Below are positions 8,450 through 15,942 of a stretch of 21,287 nt of DNA, piece after piece. The position numbers and the translations under genes are program-made. Numbering within the stretch: the stretch's first letter is position 1; the number at the start of each line of letters is the position of its first letter. The notes beneath the pieces were generated by a model. That model was not told the DNA's origin. It ran no database searches and worked only from the letters and a program-made list of their open reading frames with translations. The DNA comes from a virus. The DNA lies in IMG/VR virus record IMGVR_UViG_3300037586_006083, positions 1 to 21,287 of that record; one strand, given 5' to 3'.

Positions 8450-8457
8450 TACCTTTG
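8450..8457 (+). promoter_or_regulatory. Bacteroidota-type -7 promoter box TACCTTTG before the tail-tube gene
   Basis: TACCTTTG matches TAnnTTTG exactly and lies in the 66-nt gap before the tail-tube gene, 40 nt ahead of its ATG. No TTTG is present at the -33 distance, although a TTAG stands 18 nt upstream (8428-8431). The rest of the gap is an A/T-rich leader without a Shine-Dalgarno sequence. A dedicated promoter would suit an abundant structural protein. Confidence 0.5.
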
Positions 8458-8497
8458 GACTAGCTAAATATAAATATTAACTAATAAAAATAAAATT

Positions 8498-9451
8498 ATG
8501 ATACCAGTATGCAATTGCGCCGATGGAAACACTATCCAAAACTTTGGAGGCTTCGAAAAGTGTAGCAAGGGAATAGGTATTCCTTTGAGTATAACGTTTA
8601 ACACAGAGGAAACTGTAGCGGGAGATGTTAACGGGTTAATTCTCGCAAGTGAAACGCCTAACCAAGCATTTTTTGATTCTAAATATGGAAACCAAACAAT
8701 AGAAGATAGATGGTTAAGACTTGACGGGATTAAGCAATACGACGCGCCCCCAGTTGATCCAAATACTCAAGAATTTGACGATGGCTCTAGCTATGTATTG
8801 AATAAAAACAGTAAAGAGGTTTCTTTTGTAATCGTAACGGCTGAAGCCAATAAAATGTTAGCAAAAGTAGAGGCGTCTGTAGAATGTCGCGGAATGGTTG
8901 CATCTTTTGGTGACTCGTTCGACAATTGGGTAGGTCAAAGCGATGGGGTAAACTTCACAGGACGTAAGATTCAAGACGGATCTTTTTCTGCCAGCGTGAT
9001 AGAAAGACAAGACTCGACAGTATCTCAACTTGTTATAAAATTTAAATGGGATAGATCGGCTTTGGAATCGGCTGTTGATTATATAGCAGCTTCATCAATG
9101 GATGGTTATAGTATTAAAAATGATACTGTAGACTTAATAGACGCGCGTATCAGTTATGGCACGTCTTTAACTACTGGTATTGCTTTTGATATTCATTCCG
9201 ATGTAGGCGGATCATTTAGCCGTTTACCTTTGGGCGGTCTTACTGAGACTAATCTCGAAGCGTATAACATTACGGATTCACAAGTAGAGGCGGGAACAAT
9301 AAGCGAAGACCCAATAGGTTCTTACGTTTATACTTATACTGTAGCAATTTCTGCGGGTAAGGATATTACGATTAGACCTATTACCAATCCGATACAAAAG
9401 TCATACGATTGTAAGGACTTAACGGCGGATAAGTTTAAAACGTCTGCATAA
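8498..9451 (+). CDS. Putative major tail (tube) protein
   Basis: A 317-residue, beta-rich protein proposed to polymerise into the tail tube. Support is contextual: it is the only gene of suitable size between the neck genes and the tape measure, it has its own promoter-like box, and a strong terminator follows it, mirroring the capsid gene. The sequence is dominated by alternating beta-type stretches with many Thr, Ser, Gly and Asp and lacks membrane or enzymatic motifs. The N-terminus has three Cys (Cys5, Cys7, Cys22) close together in a segment ending FGGFEKC, a possible small metal or disulfide site. Residues 110-185 (Val/Ser-rich) and 240-305 look like two beta sandwiches; the latter could be an added Ig-like domain. 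No second tube or sheath gene is seen, which argues for a siphovirus. Confidence 0.72.
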   Translation: MIPVCNCADGNTIQNFGGFEKCSKGIGIPLSITFNTEETVAGDVNGLILASETPNQAFFDSKYGNQTIEDRWLRLDGIKQYDAPPVDPNTQEFDDGSSYVLNKNSKEVSFVIVTAEANKMLAKVEASVECRGMVASFGDSFDNWVGQSDGVNFTGRKIQDGSFSASVIERQDSTVSQLVIKFKWDRSALESAVDYIAASSMDGYSIKNDTVDLIDARISYGTSLTTGIAFDIHSDVGGSFSRLPLGGLTETNLEAYNITDSQVEAGTISEDPIGSYVYTYTVAISAGKDITIRPITNPIQKSYDCKDLTADKFKTSA

Positions 9452-9490
9452 ACACAATGAACGCGTAAACATTGGAACCGCGCAACATGG

Positions 9491-9520
9491 AACCCCTTGC
9501 AGAATTGTAAGGGGTTTTTT
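9491..9520 (+). terminator. Rho-independent terminator after the tail-tube gene
   Basis: An 8-bp perfect stem, AACCCCTT (9491-9498) with AAGGGGTT (9509-9516), surrounds a 10-nt loop and is followed by a T run (9515-9520). It lies 39 nt after the stop codon. The stretch before it (9452-9490) has no gene, only a short imperfect direct repeat, AACATTGGAACC (9468-9479) and AACATGGAACCC (9484-9495). The next promoter box starts 4 nt after the terminator. Confidence 0.9.
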
Positions 9521-9523
9521 GTT

Positions 9524-9531
9524 TATATTTG
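9524..9531 (+). promoter_or_regulatory. Bacteroidota-type -7 promoter box TATATTTG right behind a terminator
   Basis: TATATTTG matches TAnnTTTG and begins 4 nt past the terminator's T run, 18 nt before the next ATG. A TTG at 9505-9507 lies inside the terminator loop, 16 nt upstream of the box, and could serve as the -33 element, slightly short of the usual spacing. Transcription would thus stop and restart within about 40 nt. Confidence 0.55.
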
Positions 9532-9549
9532 ATAAAACATTAACATATT

Positions 9550-9861
9550 ATGGAAATTATAATACAAAATATACGATTTGTTTATCCAGGTTGTAAACTC
9601 TTGACAAAAGAGAAGTTTGACCGATCTTACGGCGACAAGAACGTGAACGGAACAGGAAAGCCAACGCACCACAATCTTAACAGACACAACGCCGACAGGG
9701 TTTTCGAATCGTTAAAGCAAGCGATAAAAGACAAAACCGAGATCGACAAGCGAGACAAAGAATCGGCAAAGGCAGCCAAAGCCAAAAAGGTTGAGGTCGT
9801 AAAAGTTGAAAAGTCAGAGCCGAAAAAGAAAAAAAAGAAGACAGTAAAAAAGTCTAAATAA
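9550..9861 (+). CDS. Small basic protein with poly-Lys tail, unknown function
   Basis: A 103-residue protein that I do not recognise. The first 20 residues look like a short beta segment (EIIIQNIRFVYPG), followed by a polar His/Asn-rich stretch (about 36-50, with THHNLNRHN). From about residue 60 the protein is an alternation of Lys, Ala, Glu and Val, ending in a run of six Lys and VKKSK. It opens the operon restarted after the second terminator, and its TAA overlaps the next gene's ATG (TAATG at 9859-9863). The pattern matches the 62-residue gene after the capsid terminator. Its place between tail tube and tape measure would suit a tail-assembly chaperone, but composition gives no positive support. 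Two A_AAA_AAG heptamers occur in the Lys tail but cannot extend the protein into the next gene. Confidence 0.72.
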   Translation: MEIIIQNIRFVYPGCKLLTKEKFDRSYGDKNVNGTGKPTHHNLNRHNADRVFESLKQAIKDKTEIDKRDKESAKAAKAKKVEVVKVEKSEPKKKKKKTVKKSK

Positions 9862-10343
9862 TGGGCGAATTTTTTGGAGCTTTTAAGGAGTTACGGGATC
9901 GCGTCGCCTCTATTAACCAAAATGTTTTAATTAACACGATTTTAAGCCGACCAGAATATCAGTCTTTCATAGTTAGGCTTAATACAGAGGTACAGATGTT
10001 CGAGTTAAACGTCGATTCTAACGGGATCAAATTAGCCGCGAACCGTTCGGGATATTCTGACAATACGCTCAGGATCTCGGCGGAAGAGGGACGGCCAAAG
10101 AGAGGGCGGGATCGCGTCGACTTACACGACACAGGCAAGTACTACGAGAGCCACGCCGTCGACATTGGTTCACTAAAAAACGATTATTTCACCATGCTAT
10201 CGGACGCCCAAAAAGACGAGACGGACCTAGTCGACGAGTGGGGTCCTATACTTGGACTAACTGAGGAAAGTATGAACGCGCTATCGGCTTTTATTTTATT
10301 GGCTTTTTTGCCGTTATTATTAGAAACCATTCAAGATGCTTGA
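9861..10343 (+). CDS. Putative tail-completion/assembly protein
   Basis: A 160-residue protein with a charged central region containing RDRVDLHDTGKYYESHAVD (about 83-101). The DLHDTGKYYES pattern resembles the L-x-x-TG-x-x-x-S motif of small tail-completion and virion-morphogenesis proteins, so that role is suggested. The end of the protein (about 140-156) is a hydrophobic helix (ALSAFILLAFLPLLLETI) that may bury in a complex or touch membrane. It starts within the previous stop (TAATG) and overlaps the next gene by 8 nt. An in-frame T_TTT_TTG heptamer (10304-10310) occurs in the hydrophobic end; slippage there would give an unrelated 38-residue basic extension, so I do not call programmed frameshifting. 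Function is tentative. Confidence 0.62.
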   Translation: MGEFFGAFKELRDRVASINQNVLINTILSRPEYQSFIVRLNTEVQMFELNVDSNGIKLAANRSGYSDNTLRISAEEGRPKRGRDRVDLHDTGKYYESHAVDIGSLKNDYFTMLSDAQKDETDLVDEWGPILGLTEESMNALSAFILLAFLPLLLETIQDA

Positions 10344-10821
10344 CGAAAAAGAAATTTACAGAGGGATCGACGATATGCCTCAAGCCGTTTGGAGAGAATT
10401 GGAGAAAACAGACGAGACGCGTTTGATATACAAAGACGCGAGAAAAGTCACAAGGAGACACCGCAAAGCCTTAGAACAGCGAAAACAAGAGATAAAAGAC
10501 CAATATTTCAACGAGATCGCAATGAATACAGACCTAGAGGCTTATTTAATGAAGTTGGTCAAAAGGGAAATTTTACGGACTAAATTAACGATCAAAGACG
10601 ATAATTATATTAAAACACTTTATCTAAAAATTGACAACGAGATAAAAAGCCTTACGCCTAATGATATTAATTCAGATAAAAAGTATTACGAAAATAAGGC
10701 TATCTTGACTAAATACATGGGGGGAAATTACATCGACGAGAACAAAGTTTCAGTTAGAGAGTATTATAGTTACATGAAGATGTTATTAAAAGAATCCGAA
10801 AGGGCAAACGCAAGAGCCTAA
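10336..10821 (+). CDS. Hypothetical protein upstream of tape measure, possible tail-assembly chaperone
   Basis: A 161-residue, highly charged and almost fully helical protein. The N-terminus reads YRGIDDMPQAVWRELEKTD (8-26), followed by a strongly basic helical region (about 30-60, RKVTRRHRKALEQRKQE) and an alternation of Leu/Ile and Lys to the end. It sits directly before the tape measure, where siphophages encode assembly chaperones that coat the tape measure protein, and a helical acidic/basic protein would suit that. The usual chaperone frameshift pair is not evident: this gene is in the +1 (or -2) frame relative to the upstream gene, and a TAG at 10321-10323 closes its frame before the overlap. 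The gene could be an ordinary independent protein of the tail operon. Confidence 0.6.
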   Translation: MLDEKEIYRGIDDMPQAVWRELEKTDETRLIYKDARKVTRRHRKALEQRKQEIKDQYFNEIAMNTDLEAYLMKLVKREILRTKLTIKDDNYIKTLYLKIDNEIKSLTPNDINSDKKYYENKAILTKYMGGNYIDENKVSVREYYSYMKMLLKESERANARA

Positions 10822-10842
10822 AATAACTAAATAAAAAATAGT

Positions 10843-10850
10843 TAAATTTG
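10843..10850 (+). promoter_or_regulatory. Bacteroidota-type -7 promoter box TAAATTTG before the tape measure gene
   Basis: TAAATTTG, identical to the box before the portal gene, lies 22 nt before the GTG start of the tape measure gene in a 51-nt A-rich gap. No TTG/TTTG is seen at -33. A transcript start shortly after the box would leave a leader of about 18 nt. Confidence 0.5.
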
Positions 10851-10872
10851 TATAAATCCAATCCTTTAATAA

Positions 10873-13800
10873 GTGGCTAATAAAATAATAAAGCACGAAG
10901 ACCTTTTCGAGCCTAAAATAACAAAAGGATTAATTAAGGAATTGGACGACCTTATAAAAAAGGGAAACGAAACAGAAAAGGAGCTAAAGGACATATTAAA
11001 AGTACTTCAAGAAATACAATCTATAAAGAGTGCTAAAGGGCTTCGCGAGTTCACAGTTCAAACCGAAAAACTCAACAAAGCACAAAGCCAAAGAGCTAAA
11101 AATCAGCAAACAAGTATAGAGATCGGTAAAAAAGTCGAGGCTCAAGGCAAGCGATTAAAGATTGCTAACTCTGACCGGATCCAGCAGGAGGTACAATTAA
11201 AACGACTAACCAAGGAGCAAAATGCATCTAACAAGGACGCGGAGATACTTAATAATAAAAGTGCGGGGACGCTTGAAAAATTAGCCGCATCTAGTCGTAA
11301 GTTAAGGCGTGAGAGAGAGAAATTAAACCTAGACACCGAAAAAGGACGGAAAAGGTTAATCGAAATCAATAAACAGCTTGACAAAAACAATAAAATAGTC
11401 CTCAAAAACTCCGATTCACTCAAAAAACAAAAGATAAACGTAGGCAATTACTCTGAATCAATAAAAGAAGCTGCTAGTGCTAGCGGGTTATTTGGTAAGG
11501 TTCTCGGCCCATTATCAGCTATTCAAGGTACTTTAAATGCCTTAATGAAAAAAAATACGTTAGAAAACGAAGCTAATGCAGCAGCAACCCAAGCAAATGC
11601 AGCCTCTACTAAAAAATTATCTATAGCCCAGAGAGCTAGTGCGGTTGCAACTGGAATAGGAACCAAGGCTTTAAAAGTGTTTAAGTTTGCTTTAGCTTCC
11701 ACTGGAATAGGTCTTTTAGTTGTTGCTCTAGGCTCTTTAATTGCATTCTTTAGTAGGAGCCAGAAGGGAATTGATTTTCTTAAAATCAAGATGGCTCAGA
11801 TGGGTGCTGTTGTTGACGTTATAATTGATGCGTTCGCCGCGTTTGGAGAAGCCATATTTGATACATTCTCTAAGCCAAAGGATTTAATAGATTCATTTAT
11901 AGGGCTTATAAAAAGCCTGCCAGGATTAATTTTAGACAATCTAGTAAATAGATTAAAGGCTTTCGGGGTAATTCTTGAAGCGTTAATAGAGGGCGATTTA
12001 GCAGCATTAACAGATGGGTTTTTACAGCTAGGCACTGGTGTTGAAGATTTTTCACAAAAAGCTTCCGACGCTATAGAGAAAGTAAAAGAAGTATCAGCGG
12101 AAGCAGCCGAAGCAACTAGGTTGCTTGCTAAAGAGATGATAGAAAAGGCTAGAATTGCAGGAATATTACAAGAATTAACCATTAAATTAAACAGGGAAGA
12201 ACTCATATTTACAGCTCAACAAGCGGCAACGGCTAATGAAATAGCAAAACAAACATTAATATTTAAAGACAAATTAAAGTCAGATAAAGAAAGGCTAGCA
12301 GCTGTACAAAAAACAAACAGACTAGAGATAAAACTATCAGAAAGGCAGCTCGAATTAGAACAAGAAGCACTTGCGGCGTCACTTGATGCATTAAGTAAAA
12401 ATGAGAAATCGCTTAAATTAGACTCCGAACGGTTAAAATTCATTGAAGATATAAAGAGCGGAAATATTGACTCAGCAGAAGCAGTAGAAAAGGCCGCTGC
12501 ATTCACTTTAAGTTCAGCCGAAGGAGAGGAAGCGTTGAAAGATGTAATTGAAAAAGTAAACGCATTAGAAGCGGCTAAGTTGGCGTTATTACAGAAGCAA
12601 AGTACAACAGCCAAAAGAACTGCATCAGTTACTAAGGAAATAGCGACGAAAAATGCTACAGCACTAACTAGGGAGGCGGCGGCATTTAGAGAACTTGCAA
12701 AGAATAAAGAAGAAACTATCGAGGAGCGAATTAGGCTAACTAAGGCAGCCGCAGCCGCAGAAATAAAGTCTTTTGAAGTTCAGTTTATTGCAAATATTAA
12801 AAATGAAAAAGAATTAGCCGCTGCAAAAATTCAAATAAATGCTAAATTAATAGCAGATTTAAAGAAGCTACGGGAGAAAGGCACTGTAGAAGAAAATAAT
12901 ACAACACTAAAAAAAGAAAAGGAATTACAAGAAGACATTATAAGACAAGAACGATTCTTAGCAGGTGAAAAAATAGATTTACAAGAAGAGCAGGCACAAG
13001 CAGAAAAGAAAAGGTTAAAAGAAAGGATTGATTTGTTAGAAAAGGATTCTATCGAACGGCTTGAGTTAGAAAAGCAATATAACACCCTATTGATTGTCGA
13101 GGCAGAGAAAGCTAAAAAGAAAGCTGAAGCTGCAGAAGCAAAAAAGAAAAAAGAAAGAGAAGATTTAATTAATTCTACTACTGATGAGTTTTTAAAGGGT
13201 CTAAAGAAGCAAAACGAGGCCGAAAACGCAAGCAGGGACGCCGCAATAGAGAAGCAAGAGACGGCTTTATCAGTGCAAGAAGAGAGGGCAAAGAAAGGAT
13301 TAACAAATACATTAGCATTTGAACAGGAACAACTTGATAAAGCTAACCTAGAGAGACAAAGAGAACTCGAAAGGCAAGCCAAACAGCAAGAGATTATAGC
13401 ATTAGTACAGGCTTATTTAAACCAATTTCAAGAACTATCTAAAACAGAGCCAGACACGGCAGCATTTAAAGCATTTACGAACACATTATTAGCTAAATCG
13501 GTGGCTAAAGGATTAACGGGATTTATTGAAGGAACGGAGCTAGTTGAACGAGATATGAACGGCAGTAAATTTAGCAGTGGCCAAGATGGCTACATAGCTA
13601 AATTCGATGGTAAAGAGCGAATACTAAACCCCGCACAAAACATGGCTTTACCTAAAGGAATGACCAACGCCGAACTCGTACAAGCGGCACAAGACTATTC
13701 TAAGGGCAATACATGGGGATTTATGCCAACCGTAGCAAATACGACCGACTCAGGCGCCACAACAAAGGCAATAATTGCAAGTAATAACAAAGTTATTAAG

Positions 13801-13935
13801 GCAATAGAAAACAACGCGTCGTCGATGAGTGTAGACTCGGAGGGGTTAATGCATTTAGTCGAGAAACGAGTGAGTAGAGGCAAAAAGGAAATAATACATT
13901 TTATCAATAAGAAGTATAAAATGTTACCTAAATAA
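10873..13935 (+). CDS. Tail tape measure protein
   Basis: A 1020-residue protein that sets tail length and is ejected with the DNA. The first 200 residues and about 400-860 are Lys/Glu/Ala/Leu-rich coiled coil. A motif KKQKINVGNYSESI (184-197) marks the end of the first coil. A hydrophobic segment at about 271-293 (ALASTGIGLLVVALGSLIAFF) is a probable membrane-spanning helix, as in many tape measure proteins that cross the inner membrane. Near the C-terminus a conserved-looking block, SSGQDGYIAKFDGKERILNP (about 898-917), resembles the DG-x-x-A-x-x-x-x-G-E-x-V/I motif that follows the coil in many tape measure proteins. The start is a GTG at 10873 directly after an in-frame TAA (10870-10872); there is no nearby in-frame ATG, so the GTG is effectively forced. 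It overlaps the next gene by one base (TAATG). Confidence 0.93.
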   Translation: MANKIIKHEDLFEPKITKGLIKELDDLIKKGNETEKELKDILKVLQEIQSIKSAKGLREFTVQTEKLNKAQSQRAKNQQTSIEIGKKVEAQGKRLKIANSDRIQQEVQLKRLTKEQNASNKDAEILNNKSAGTLEKLAASSRKLRREREKLNLDTEKGRKRLIEINKQLDKNNKIVLKNSDSLKKQKINVGNYSESIKEAASASGLFGKVLGPLSAIQGTLNALMKKNTLENEANAAATQANAASTKKLSIAQRASAVATGIGTKALKVFKFALASTGIGLLVVALGSLIAFFSRSQKGIDFLKIKMAQMGAVVDVIIDAFAAFGEAIFDTFSKPKDLIDSFIGLIKSLPGLILDNLVNRLKAFGVILEALIEGDLAALTDGFLQLGTGVEDFSQKASDAIEKVKEVSAEAAEATRLLAKEMIEKARIAGILQELTIKLNREELIFTAQQAATANEIAKQTLIFKDKLKSDKERLAAVQKTNRLEIKLSERQLELEQEALAASLDALSKNEKSLKLDSERLKFIEDIKSGNIDSAEAVEKAAAFTLSSAEGEEALKDVIEKVNALEAAKLALLQKQSTTAKRTASVTKEIATKNATALTREAAAFRELAKNKEETIEERIRLTKAAAAAEIKSFEVQFIANIKNEKELAAAKIQINAKLIADLKKLREKGTVEENNTTLKKEKELQEDIIRQERFLAGEKIDLQEEQAQAEKKRLKERIDLLEKDSIERLELEKQYNTLLIVEAEKAKKKAEAAEAKKKKEREDLINSTTDEFLKGLKKQNEAENASRDAAIEKQETALSVQEERAKKGLTNTLAFEQEQLDKANLERQRELERQAKQQEIIALVQAYLNQFQELSKTEPDTAAFKAFTNTLLAKSVAKGLTGFIEGTELVERDMNGSKFSSGQDGYIAKFDGKERILNPAQNMALPKGMTNAELVQAAQDYSKGNTWGFMPTVANTTDSGATTKAIIASNNKVIKAIENNASSMSVDSEGLMHLVEKRVSRGKKEIIHFINKKYKMLPK

Positions 13936-15734
13936 TGAAGTTAGTATATACCATAAATGACGGAGCGGTAGAGCGCCCAATCAATTCGGAAGCGGTCGAC
14001 ATAGAGCTTAATTACGACGGATCGGACCCAGACAACGCGGGAACGGTCTCTCTGTTAAATTTTGATTTTTCTATCGACGCGGCCAAAATAATAAACGAAT
14101 ATTTTGCGGGAGGACTAACGGGAGGCCCTGGAGTCTTTGAGGGTTTACCGTTTAAATTGAATTTGGAAGAGGGTTCCGAGTCTTTGGAATTAATACGGGG
14201 CTATATTGATCTAACAAACTCAGAGGTAAATTTTAAATGTGACAGAATCGAGGCTTTTGTAAAAGAGGCGGGTTCAAAAACATGGCTCGAAGATGGCGCT
14301 CAAGATTCTTTTAATTATGAGTTTTTAGAAGTTCAAAAAGGGACAATCACGTCGGACGATTATATTTTCATACCTTACGTTGTGGCAGCAATACCAAACA
14401 ATAAGGAAATAGCTATTTTATTATTAATGACTTTTAGCGTCTCAATATCATTGAGGGATGCTATTCTAAAGGTTCAAGAGGCCGTCGTCGAGTTGTTAGG
14501 TGGTCCCGCGTCCGTATTTCGTGCAATTATTAAACTCGTCTTCGTTCTTTCTTACTTAGTTATATTAATAATAACGATTGTTAATCTTATTAGAGACATA
14601 ATTAATCAAATTATACAGCCTGTAAAGTACCACGCTTGTATGAGGCTGCAAACTTTACTCGAGAAAGGCGCTGAACAGTTGGGGCAAAAGTTCGAAAGCT
14701 CTGTTTTTCTCGATCCTGTTTGGCGTGATATGGTTGTTTTGCCAGCCAAATACTCAAACCCACCAGAAAACGACGAGACCAATATTCTAGGATTTACTAA
14801 ACCCAACCCAATTATACAGAAAGGGTATTATAACGGTACTTTCGGGCAGTTAATGCGATCCTTTGAGGTATTAATAAATGGAAAGAAGTTTGTCGGGGAT
14901 GGAGTTATCCGAATAGAGCGCCGCGACTTTAACCCCTCGGCGGCAAACTTTAAGATTCCAGACGTCGAAATAAAAGGCTTTGGGGTCAATGCCGATGAAT
15001 TAAGGGCAAACACTCTATTAAAATTTACAACAGATTTACAAGACGTCAACACAATAGACAACTACGAGGGTAACGTCTGCCAAGTTATTACGGAGCCGAT
15101 AGGCGTTACGAACCCTGGCATGGTTTTAATGTCTGGACTCTCTACCATAAACAGCGAATTTGCTCGAGGTATTCCTAAAGAATCTTACACTAAACCAGAG
15201 CAGTTTATTTTAAATGTAATCAAACCAATTGATAAACTAATCGGCGCTTTATCGGACGCGGCGGCAAAGGTTAAAATCAAGATAAACAAAACAAACCTTT
15301 CTAACTTAATCGAAAAGCGGCTCAGAATGCTACTACTTACTAATGATCATTTTTCAGTCCCTAAATTGATGAGTCTTAATATTTCACCAAACGCGGAAGG
15401 AAACAAACTAAAAGACGAGAACGCGAATAGGGTTAATATGGGAGACATTTACGACAGATATTACAGTATAGACAGCTTTGCACCAACGGCAGACAATCCA
15501 AACGCGAACCAATACAAAAGATACAAAGCGCCCGCGTTTAATTTATGTTTTGAGGACTTTAAAACTATTATTAAAAGTAATGTTATCTTTGACCAAGAGG
15601 ACAGAATCGGAGAGTTGACAAAATTGACTTTAAACATAGAGAGCGAACAAGCTAAAGACGTAGAGTTTAAAATCAATGAAGTGTATACAAACAATTTAAA
15701 AGATAAGAAAATCGTTTCGGATGGGATCGGATAA
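13935..15734 (+). CDS. Tail tip / baseplate hub-like structural protein with two hydrophobic segments
   Basis: A 599-residue protein following the tape measure, the usual position of distal tail or baseplate hub proteins. The N-terminal part (1-140) is beta-rich with many Asp/Gly/Asn turns. Two hydrophobic stretches follow: about 158-174 (EIAILLLMTFSVSIS) and a long one at about 197-228, rich in Ile, Leu and Val. These are unusual inside a virion protein and might insert into the host envelope during DNA ejection. The remainder (230-599) is soluble, with beta segments, a helix-rich stretch near 420-460 and a tail ending SDGIG. There are no enzymatic motifs. It starts within the tape measure stop (TAATG) and overlaps the next small gene by 14 nt. 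The family is not recognised; the role follows from position and size. Confidence 0.72.
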   Translation: MKLVYTINDGAVERPINSEAVDIELNYDGSDPDNAGTVSLLNFDFSIDAAKIINEYFAGGLTGGPGVFEGLPFKLNLEEGSESLELIRGYIDLTNSEVNFKCDRIEAFVKEAGSKTWLEDGAQDSFNYEFLEVQKGTITSDDYIFIPYVVAAIPNNKEIAILLLMTFSVSISLRDAILKVQEAVVELLGGPASVFRAIIKLVFVLSYLVILIITIVNLIRDIINQIIQPVKYHACMRLQTLLEKGAEQLGQKFESSVFLDPVWRDMVVLPAKYSNPPENDETNILGFTKPNPIIQKGYYNGTFGQLMRSFEVLINGKKFVGDGVIRIERRDFNPSAANFKIPDVEIKGFGVNADELRANTLLKFTTDLQDVNTIDNYEGNVCQVITEPIGVTNPGMVLMSGLSTINSEFARGIPKESYTKPEQFILNVIKPIDKLIGALSDAAAKVKIKINKTNLSNLIEKRLRMLLLTNDHFSVPKLMSLNISPNAEGNKLKDENANRVNMGDIYDRYYSIDSFAPTADNPNANQYKRYKAPAFNLCFEDFKTIIKSNVIFDQEDRIGELTKLTLNIESEQAKDVEFKINEVYTNNLKDKKIVSDGIG

Positions 15735-15942
15735 CAAAGCATTGAACGACCTAAAGGCAGCACTTGAGGGACTCGTCCCCGCTATAAAAAAGCTCAATAG
15801 TATAGATTTAGACGGGGCGCTTATGGGCAACCTTTCAAAAGAAGACCGCGCCAAGGTCGAAGAGTTCAAAAAGACGTCGGACGTAGTAAAAGAGGCGGAG
15901 GCGATGGCCGCAAAGTTTAATTCTAGTAAATGGAATTTATGA
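15721..15942 (+). CDS. Small helical hypothetical protein in the tail operon
   Basis: A 73-residue protein that I do not recognise. It is helical and amphipathic, with Leu/Ala/Lys/Glu heptad-like spacing at about 6-26 and 40-68, and no membrane segment or Cys. It overlaps the upstream tail-tip gene by 14 nt, and its TGA overlaps the next gene's ATG (ATGA at 15939-15942). That tight coupling supports it being real and made with both neighbours. A short helical protein here might be a chaperone or minor baseplate subunit, but nothing specific shows this. Confidence 0.65.
   Translation: MGSDNKALNDLKAALEGLVPAIKKLNSIDLDGALMGNLSKEDRAKVEEFKKTSDVVKEAEAMAAKFNSSKWNL

Noticed and set aside
9831-9852. 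Two in-frame A_AAA_AAG slippery heptamers (9831-9837, 9846-9852) in the Lys tail, suggesting -1 frameshifting into the next gene as in lambda G/GT
   Set aside because: The shifted frame is the next gene's frame, but it meets TAA at 9855-9857 before that gene's start, so no fusion can be made.
10304-10310. In-frame T_TTT_TTG heptamer near the end of the 160-residue gene as a possible -1 frameshift site
   Set aside because: The -1 frame is not that of the next gene; it gives a 38-residue basic extension with no domain, ending at TGA 10424-10426. The next gene's frame is closed by TAG at 10321-10323.
10389-10583. 64-codon open frame overlapping the 161-residue gene upstream of the tape measure
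   Set aside because: It is a shifted shadow of a Lys/Arg-rich coding sequence; the main frame explains the spacing and both overlaps.
12831-13382. Long minus-strand open frame (183 codons) inside the tape measure gene
   Set aside because: Its Ser/Phe/Leu-rich product is the complement of Lys/Glu/Ala coiled-coil codons. There is no minus-strand promoter or neighbour gene.
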